A stretch of DNA of 9,612 bases, from positions 1-9,612 of the forward strand of contig JAPTWT010000258.1 in NCBI GenBank assembly GCA_028064935.1, written 5' to 3'. Below are positions 5,307 to 9,612 of the stretch, piece after piece (the stretch's first letter is position 1; each line of letters opens with the position of its first letter). Made by a program: the position numbers and the translations under genes. The notes under the pieces are model-generated. The model ran no database searches and was not told the DNA's origin. It saw nothing but the letters and a program-made list of their open reading frames with translations. This DNA is from Gammaproteobacteria bacterium (lineage in GTDB: Bacteria; Pseudomonadota; Gammaproteobacteria; Acidiferrobacterales; Acidiferrobacteraceae).

Positions 5307-5711
5307 TTAACGCGCGCAATCCGTTTCCGTCATTGCCGGCCGACCAGCCATTCGGCCGGCAATGATGGCTGGTTGGATGACACCTTGACTCAAGACGATG
5401 CGGCGCGTGGCCGCCGGGGCTCCGCGCCCGGATTGGGTCCAGAGGTCTCGCGCCCAGCGTCGGAGCCCCACTAGCACCTCGCGCGAGTGGGCGGACCGGG
5501 GAACCCAAAAGGGCACAATCCGCCCGTCGCTCCAGCAATAATCCACGACCAACCCCCGGTCGGGGCAGGCCCCGCGCAGGACAATACGTGCGGGGCGCGC
5601 ATAGGCGACATAGCGAATGAGGGGAAACCGAGCCCACAGGGCCAGGGCCTCCGGGCTCGCGGGTTGGCTCTCCTCGCTTCCGTCCGTGCGGGTAATGGTT
5701 GTCGTCAACAT
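5307..5711 (-). CDS. unknown 134-aa protein
   Basis: A small leftward gene of unknown function. The start is supported by GGAGGAG six bases before the ATG at 5711, and an intrinsic terminator follows about 60 bp after the stop. The N-terminus (about residues 1-20) is polar and Ser/Thr/Glu-rich. Residues 21-90 look like a compact alpha/beta domain: ALALWARFPLIRYVAYARPA, then IVLRGACPDRGLVVDYCWSD and IVPFWVPRSAHSREVLVGL. The tail after about 100 is Arg-rich. There is no signal peptide or membrane helix. The end of the reading frame (5330-5372) is occupied by a strong DNA palindrome, so the C-terminal 18 or so residues may be shaped by DNA or RNA structure rather than protein need. I recognise no family. 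Confidence 0.6.
   Translation of the reverse strand: MLTTTITRTDGSEESQPASPEALALWARFPLIRYVAYARPARIVLRGACPDRGLVVDYCWSDGRIVPFWVPRSAHSREVLVGLRRWARDLWTQSGRGAPAATRRIVLSQGVIQPAIIAGRMAGRPAMTETDCAR
5330..5372. repeat. 14-bp-arm palindrome with pseudoknot potential
   Basis: TCATTGCCGGCCGA (5330-5343) and TCGGCCGGCAATGA (5352-5365) are perfect 14-base inverted arms around the loop CCAGCCAT. The loop is itself complementary to ATGGCTGG at 5365-5372, directly after the stem. Loop and flank could therefore pair as an H-type pseudoknot or switch to another fold. It overlaps the 3' end of the 134-aa coding sequence. The loop carries the same ACCAGC(C) motif as the A hairpins of the tandem units. Confidence 0.75.
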
Positions 5712-5721
5712 GGCGTCTCCT

Positions 5722-5739
5722 CCGTGGTGTCGAACACGG
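5722..5739. promoter_or_regulatory. possible operator at the ribosome site of the 134-aa gene
   Basis: CCGTG (5722-5726) and CACGG (5735-5739) flank an inner GTGT/ACAC pair around CGA. The near-palindrome lies just upstream of the GGAGGAG ribosome site of the leftward gene. It could be a repressor site or an mRNA hairpin. No clear -10/-35 was found in 5740-5974, and I see no other gene in that 263-bp gap. Confidence 0.25.
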
Positions 5740-5974
5740 GGGTGTAGGGGCGCGGGGAAATTCGGGGGTAAGTGACAGCCTGAAAACTCGCTGGGCCCAT
5801 TCTGGCCCGCCCGACACCACGCAACTGTCGCCGCCCAGCTCTTGCGTTAGCGCGAATCCGACGTGCGACTTGGCTCGCGACGTTACGGACGCGCACCATC
5901 GGTCGCAAACTGTCGTGACACACACGGCACCCGCCAGCAGCACGCGCTTCGCTTGGGCTCAGCCGGCGGGGCTC

Positions 5975-6976
5975 TCAGATGGTTGCGATGAGCGTGTTCA
6001 CAGCCGTTCTGTATCGCTCGAGAGGTTCCGTGTTGACTTGTGGCCGGGTATTGTGGACATCGTACTGGCCGGGCTTGATGGCATACAGGGGCAGCCCCTT
6101 GTGCGAGCACACGATGGCCACGGAGTGGCTGTCCGGAACGTCCGGAAAGGTAGGCCCGCTCGGAACGAAGGCGTCAGGCTTGGCCTCCTTGAGGGCCCCA
6201 ACGCGCCGCTTGATTTCGTCGAACATCGCGGTGAAGGCTTTGCTCGCTTTCTGGTTGTACTGTGTCGAGCGGTTGAGCACGACCGCGTGAATCCGCGGCA
6301 ACTGGAGGCCGAACTGGGCGGCCCTTCCGGAGAAATTGGCCGCCCCGTAGTGACTGTCGACCTGCAGGCCATACAGCAGCGAGCCGACGTTGTCTACGGC
6401 CCGCGCGGAGGAGCCGTCGCTTGAGCAGGGAATGATAAGCGCTTCCGCCGCTACCATCGAGAGTTCCGTGTAGGCGGAGAAGCTGGGGTTGCAGTCGATG
6501 AACACCATGGTCTCGGGGCCAAGCTTCTCGACACAGCTGGTTGTCAGGTCGAGCAGCCAACTGTGAACGGTTTGCCAGGAATTGGCTGGTAGTGTCTGCG
6601 AGCTAATCTGGTTGATCACCTGGGCTTGCAGCTCCAGGCTTGGGTCCCCGGCCACGAGGTGGACTCCTTCGGGCAGGGCGCTGTTTATGACGTGCGCGTC
6701 GAGCAGGTAGTCAGTCTCGTGCCCTGTTTTTCCGTGGGGCGATTGCAGCCTCGAGTCGAAATAGCCGCCGACTGTCTGGCGGGTCTGAATAAGGCTCGTG
6801 AGCCGCTCGGAGCCTGTCCCGTTCCCACCCAGCACGATTTCCGACAGGTTGGCCTGCGGGCACATATCGACCAGCACAATCGGGATACCGCGTTCTTTGG
6901 CAATCTCCGTGGCCAGCACGAAGGACAAAAATGTCTTGCCGACGCCACCCTTGTTGTTCCAGACCGCGTATCGCAT
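5975..6976 (-). CDS. parA: ParA/MinD-family ATPase
   Basis: A 333-aa P-loop ATPase of the ParA type, which binds DNA non-specifically in its ATP form and positions plasmids or other cargo. The deviant Walker A is KGGVGKT at residues 9-15, with the signature Lys at 9. The A' region is IVLVDMCPQANLSE (33-46), with Met-Cys where most have D-P. Walker B is MVFIDCNPSFSAYTEL (157-172). PCSSDGSSARAVDNV (183-197) is a typical switch segment. There is no N-terminal helix-turn-helix, so it resembles the small-type ParA but is longer because of a C-terminal extension (about 240-333). The ATG at 6976 puts Walker A nine residues in, as is usual; the frame stays open to 7123, but that part is not ParA-like. 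No ParB gene is visible beside it. Confidence 0.9.
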   Translation of the reverse strand: MRYAVWNNKGGVGKTFLSFVLATEIAKERGIPIVLVDMCPQANLSEIVLGGNGTGSERLTSLIQTRQTVGGYFDSRLQSPHGKTGHETDYLLDAHVINSALPEGVHLVAGDPSLELQAQVINQISSQTLPANSWQTVHSWLLDLTTSCVEKLGPETMVFIDCNPSFSAYTELSMVAAEALIIPCSSDGSSARAVDNVGSLLYGLQVDSHYGAANFSGRAAQFGLQLPRIHAVVLNRSTQYNQKASKAFTAMFDEIKRRVGALKEAKPDAFVPSGPTFPDVPDSHSVAIVCSHKGLPLYAIKPGQYDVHNTRPQVNTEPLERYRTAVNTLIATI

Positions 6977-7169
6977 CCGCCGGGACCCCTTCTTGTTGTT
7001 CTGAGGGTAGTTAGGGTACATCTCGTTGTGTATTGGGGACAAGGGAGCCATAGATGGCCTCGAAGTGACTGACATCATTCCTATTCGCCTTAGGTCCCGC
7101 CAAAAATTCACCATCCCAAACATCCGGGTCGCCGGCTCACCGGGCTCAAGCCGGGCCGGAAATCCCCTT

Positions 7170-7197
7170 TTGTGCTACGCCTTGGTTGCAACATAAT
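7170..7197 (+). promoter_or_regulatory. possible promoter of the rightward cluster
   Basis: TTGTGC (7170-7175) and CATAAT (7192-7197) stand 16 bases apart, an acceptable sigma70-type pair, about 100 bases upstream of the 43-aa gene. The surrounding 6977-7297 stretch is the divergent intergenic region between parA and the rightward cluster. It also holds CCGGCT/AGCCGG inverted arms (7132-7137, 7149-7154). No convincing leftward promoter for parA was found. Confidence 0.35.
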
Positions 7198-7239
7198 TTC
7201 CACAGTCGTAAACTCTTTCCAGAGCGGCGGGGTCTTGGT

Positions 7240-7253
7240 TGTGGCAGGCCACA
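7240..7253. promoter_or_regulatory. candidate operator palindrome
   Basis: TGTGGC (7240-7245) and GCCACA (7248-7253) form a perfect inverted repeat with a 2-base centre between the possible promoter and the ribosome site of the 43-aa gene. It is a plausible binding site for a dimeric repressor controlling the cluster. The protein is unknown. Confidence 0.33.
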
Positions 7254-7297
7254 GCGCTCATGGCGTGTCTGGTGCGTGGAAAAGAAAGGAGATAATC

Positions 7298-7429
7298 ATG
7301 GCGACAGGAAAGAAGGCGGCATCAAACGCTTCGCGGATTTTGCGCAACCCCACTTCATCGAAGCGCCAAAAGAAGGTGGCGGCGTCGGATTTGTCCCAAG
7401 CGCCGCGCCACAAGAAACGGAGAGGCTGA
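7298..7429 (+). CDS. small basic Lys/Ser-rich protein (43 aa)
   Basis: AAAGGAG precedes the ATG at 7298 with good spacing, so translation is likely. The product is 43 residues, strongly basic, with MATGKKAASNASRILRNPTS, then SKRQKKVAASDLSQAP and HKKRRG. I recall small proteins of the general form 'GK.AS.ASK.LR...TSK..K..AASALSQ' from many proteobacteria; they have no known function and are often found beside other accessory genes. The composition suggests nucleic-acid contact or a disordered tail. It is the first gene of the rightward cluster, 19 bases before the next start, so co-transcription is likely. Confidence 0.65.
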   Translation: MATGKKAASNASRILRNPTSSKRQKKVAASDLSQAPRHKKRRG

Positions 7430-7448
7430 TACGGACAGATTCCGGCGC

Positions 7449-8435
7449 GTGAACGAAGTTGCGGCGGACCTGGAAAAGGTGTTTCGGGGTGACGTCGAGC
7501 GCATAGCCGACAGCTTCATCCAGGCGTTCAACCTTACGTTTGCCAGAGAAAACCGGCATCTCTCCTACGCCCCCTATCGGTGGCTGGAATTCGCGCTCAT
7601 GCGTTATGTCACGCCGGCTCCCAGGCAGGTGCTCTTTTCGCATGGCTTTTGGCGACGGGCGCCTAAAGAGGCAGGGGCTGCGGTTGACGACTTCGCGCAT
7701 CGGATGCGCCACGGCGAGGACATCAACGCGTATCAGGGGCGGGGGCTGACGATGAATGATGTCAGTGGCGCCGGGCAACGCCAGAGAACAGACCTCCTGC
7801 TGGCCGATTTCGGTATTCACCATTTTCACCTGACCGACGAGCCTCTCGTGCCAGAAAAGGTCTATTCCAGGCGGTCAAATTGGCTGCTGTTCGCTGTAGT
7901 GCGCGCGGATGCCTTGCTATTTGTGGACGTGCTAAGCCACCCGAAAGGCATGGAGTGGGCCCAAAAGGATGTGCTGGAAACTGCGGTGGAGAACTGGCCG
8001 CAGGCGTTTGCGCATTGCGAGGTGAAGGGCGTGACTGGTGCAGATTGGAGTGACGAGAAAATAGACCATCTGCGTGGATATGGGGTAAATACGCCACACA
8101 GGATTGGGTCTCGGGTCTACTGCGCCATAAATGGTGGGCTCACCAGCGCAGGGACACCATTATTGGTCCACAGGGCGGCGGACCGCATCCAGTGCGAGAT
8201 TGCGGATTTGGTGCGTCAATTCGCGGACCAAAACAACCCGATGGTGCAGCTCTGCCGCGAGCGCGGTGTCCGCGGGCCCGAGTTCCGTATCGTTCTCGCG
8301 CCGGAAGGCATAGCCGTTGCCGAGCAGACGACATTAATAGGCGCGGTGCTCACGGAATGGCCGGGATTGTCAGCGCTCGCACCGTCGTGGGCTATCTCTC
8401 GGCTCACAGCGTTCTGCGCCAAAATACCGCCCTAA
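7449..8435 (+). CDS. unknown 328-aa protein with DFGIHHFHL motif
   Basis: Starts at GTG 7449, close after the 43-aa gene; GGAGAGG lies rather far upstream, so translational coupling is possible. The middle carries the striking motif D-F-G-I-H-H-F-H-L (120-128), a hydrophobic strand NWLLFAVVRADALLFVDVLSH (144-164, with D160 and H164), W170 and ENWPQAF (181-187). I have seen this combination (LL.DWGIHHLHLG, then LLF...(ILV)..H, then W...LL..I..NWP) in uncharacterised proteins from bacterial islands. Closely spaced Asp and His residues suggest a metal-binding or nuclease-like centre, but that is inference. The C-terminal third (ADRIQCEIADLVRQF onward) is helical. There is no signal peptide or membrane helix. 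Its place upstream of hsdM suggests an accessory defence role. Confidence 0.8.
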   Translation: MNEVAADLEKVFRGDVERIADSFIQAFNLTFARENRHLSYAPYRWLEFALMRYVTPAPRQVLFSHGFWRRAPKEAGAAVDDFAHRMRHGEDINAYQGRGLTMNDVSGAGQRQRTDLLLADFGIHHFHLTDEPLVPEKVYSRRSNWLLFAVVRADALLFVDVLSHPKGMEWAQKDVLETAVENWPQAFAHCEVKGVTGADWSDEKIDHLRGYGVNTPHRIGSRVYCAINGGLTSAGTPLLVHRAADRIQCEIADLVRQFADQNNPMVQLCRERGVRGPEFRIVLAPEGIAVAEQTTLIGAVLTEWPGLSALAPSWAISRLTAFCAKIPP

Positions 8436-8455
8436 GGTATACTCCAAGCAGAACA

Positions 8456-9349
8456 ATGAGCAGCGGTGCGAGGGGAGGGGTCGTGGGGCGCGAGCTTGGT
8501 GTGAAAACAAGCGCGGGAGACGTGTTTGAGTACCGGAACGGGATGTTCCGGGAGGCTTGGCCGCCGCCCGCGGTGTCGTCGGCGATGTTCATTGTCGAGG
8601 ACCAGAAACCAGTCGCCGCGATGCTGGATTTGTCGCAAGCCAATCATATTTTCAGGGAAGACAGTTTTGACGCGACCACGCGCATCCGTCGCGGGCGGTT
8701 TTATAGGCGCAATGGCATCCCTCGCACAATGTGTGCGAAAGGCCATGATGGCCCGGATTTTCATCCTTGGATACAGTCATTCTTGGCCGAGAACTCGAGG
8801 CCGCCCACCAGGCTCGTCGCCATCGGCGTCGAGGATTCCTTCTGGCGCATTCTCAGCGCCGAATGCATCACAACGGGCGAGTGGCTGGTGACGCTTAAGG
8901 CCCGCGGCGGCGCGGGCTTGCTGCCGGAGGTGGATGACGACAAGGTTCCCGCGCTCGGGAGGGCCGAGGTAGTGAAGGCTGTCGACCACATGGTCGACGT
9001 AGCCCACCGAGAGACGCCCGGCTCCATCGTGGATGTAGCGCGCAATACGGCGGCGTTCTTGATGGGAGTGTACGCGGCAGGACTGGAAACAGACGCCAGT
9101 AAGCAGCGGGAGATACGGCACAAGGACCTCAGCAAGGTTTGCACCCATTTCGAAAGCCACCCTAAGTTAAAGAAGCAGGAAGTTGCGATTTCTACGGGCC
9201 GCATATTGGCCCGCCTGCATCCGCGCAATAAGCCCAACGAACAGCAGCGGCATGGTCTGCGTCCGGTCACCGAGGATGATGCCACCTTCGCCGTAAGTGC
9301 CATAGGCCTCCTTCTCAACGAATTCGCATGGACCCCACAAAACGCATGA
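8456..9349 (+). CDS. unknown 297-aa protein, possible HEPN-like C-terminus
   Basis: ATG 8456 lies 20 bases after the previous stop. The frame is open further upstream, but only inside the preceding gene. The N-terminal half (residues 10-150) looks like a mixed alpha/beta domain with SSAMFIVEDQ and a following hydrophobic stretch, and an Arg-rich segment around 76-90. The C-terminal half is helical: VDHMVDVAHRETPGSIVDVA (176-195), RNTAAFLMGVYAA, then STGRILARLHPRNKPNEQQR and HGLRPVTEDDATFAVSAIGL. The RN (257-258) and HG (266-267) pair followed by a helix with T-E-D-D-A resembles the end of Abi/HEPN-type RNase domains, but the spacing is wider than the classic R-x4-6-H. The stop overlaps the hsdM start (ATGA), so the two are translationally coupled. 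The function is unknown. Confidence 0.8.
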   Translation: MSSGARGGVVGRELGVKTSAGDVFEYRNGMFREAWPPPAVSSAMFIVEDQKPVAAMLDLSQANHIFREDSFDATTRIRRGRFYRRNGIPRTMCAKGHDGPDFHPWIQSFLAENSRPPTRLVAIGVEDSFWRILSAECITTGEWLVTLKARGGAGLLPEVDDDKVPALGRAEVVKAVDHMVDVAHRETPGSIVDVARNTAAFLMGVYAAGLETDASKQREIRHKDLSKVCTHFESHPKLKKQEVAISTGRILARLHPRNKPNEQQRHGLRPVTEDDATFAVSAIGLLLNEFAWTPQNA

Positions 9350-9612
9350 GCTTTTCCGAACTGGCCAATTTTATCTGGGGTGTCGCCGACCTCCTGCGCG
9401 GTGACTACAAGCGCGCCGATTTCGGCAAGGTCATCCTGCCGTTTACCCTCCTGCGCCGCCTCGAGTGCGTCCTGGAGCCCACCAAGGCCAAGGTGCTGAA
9501 GGAACAGGAAAAGTATGGGTCTTCAGGCTTTCGTGTGGGTAAGGGGGTATTGGGCTTGCATCAGGCGCCCCCGCAGGCAAGTATTACACCCCTATGCGCG
9601 ATATCGAACTGT
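9346..9612 (+). CDS. hsdM: type I restriction-modification methylase HsdM, N-terminal part
   Basis: ATG 9346 overlaps the previous stop as ATGA; an in-frame ATG at 9328 is possible, but MSFSELANF is the usual beginning. Residues 1-57 are classic HsdM N-terminal domain: SFSELANFIWGVADLLRGDY, GKVILPFTLLRRLECVLEPT, K-A-K-V-L. HsdM is the adenine-N6 methyltransferase subunit of type I systems, and this helical domain helps hold the modified or unmodified DNA signal. After KEQEKYG the expected family sequence is not found. The frame stays open to the window end (89 codons) but reads as low-complexity residues. Another frame from about 9543 gives GAPAGKYYTPMRDIEL, so a frameshift, deletion or insertion near 9515-9570 is possible. 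Confidence 0.83.
   Translation, partial: MSFSELANFIWGVADLLRGDYKRADFGKVILPFTLLRRLECVLEPTKAKVLKEQEKYGSSGFRVGKGVLGLHQAPPQASITPLCAISNC

Noticed and set aside
4945..5943. Long leftward open frame (332 codons) spanning the repeats and the 134-aa gene
   Set aside because: It crosses an intrinsic terminator, overlaps a gene with a clear ribosome site in another frame, and its translation of the repeats is not conserved. Open frames of this size arise easily in GC-rich DNA.
6977..7123. N-terminal extension of ParA to an ATG at 7123
   Set aside because: ParA proteins of this type start about nine residues before KGGVGKT, as the ATG at 6976 does. The extension has no family features.
8192..8455. Longer start for the 297-aa protein
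   Set aside because: It would overlap the preceding intact gene by over 240 bases. The ATG at 8456 directly follows that gene.

Overview
The window is a GC-rich (about 60% by eye) bacterial accessory region. Most recognisable genes are proteobacterial mobilome types: toxin-antitoxin modules, a RuvC-like resolvase, a conjugative coupling protein, a tyrosine integrase, a ParA ATPase and a type I methylase. The sulfur/iron-oxidiser-like gammaproteobacterial flavour is only an impression; I cannot name a genus from sequence alone.

Left part (1-3200): a decayed island. It holds the last 12 codons of a HigB-type toxin, a higA antitoxin broken by a frameshift, a RuvC-like resolvase with an internal TAG and no start codon, and a small phage-type hypothetical gene. 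These are followed by an intact leftward PIN-domain toxin/antitoxin pair, then the C-terminal part of a TraD/VirD4-like coupling protein that lacks its Walker A half, and a membrane-protein relic.

Junction (3200-4060): the N-terminal fragment of a tyrosine integrase points away from a 45-bp copy of the 3' half of a tRNA-Val(CAC) gene. Tandem 11-bp repeats lie on each side of that copy, and an AlpA/excisionase-like gene follows. This reads as the boundary between two elements that used the same tRNA attachment site.

Middle (4061-5244): an addiction module with an intact antitoxin and a ParE/RelE toxin cut by one in-frame TAG. About 250 bp later comes the most unusual structure in the window, a pair of about 128-bp tandem units (4959-5207). 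Each unit has an AT-rich hairpin with 11-12 bp arms followed by a GC-rich hairpin with 11-13 bp arms. The second stem differs in sequence between the units yet is perfectly self-complementary in both. A leftward terminator closes the region.

Right part (5307-9612): two leftward genes (an unknown 134-aa protein and a solo ParA ATPase) face a rightward cluster. The cluster consists of a 43-aa basic protein, a 328-aa unknown, a 297-aa unknown with a possible HEPN-like C-terminus, and hsdM. The last two overlap by ATGA. The layout suggests an uncharacterised accessory or defence operon attached to a type I restriction-modification locus. The hsdM reading departs from the expected family sequence after about residue 57, so it may be disrupted.
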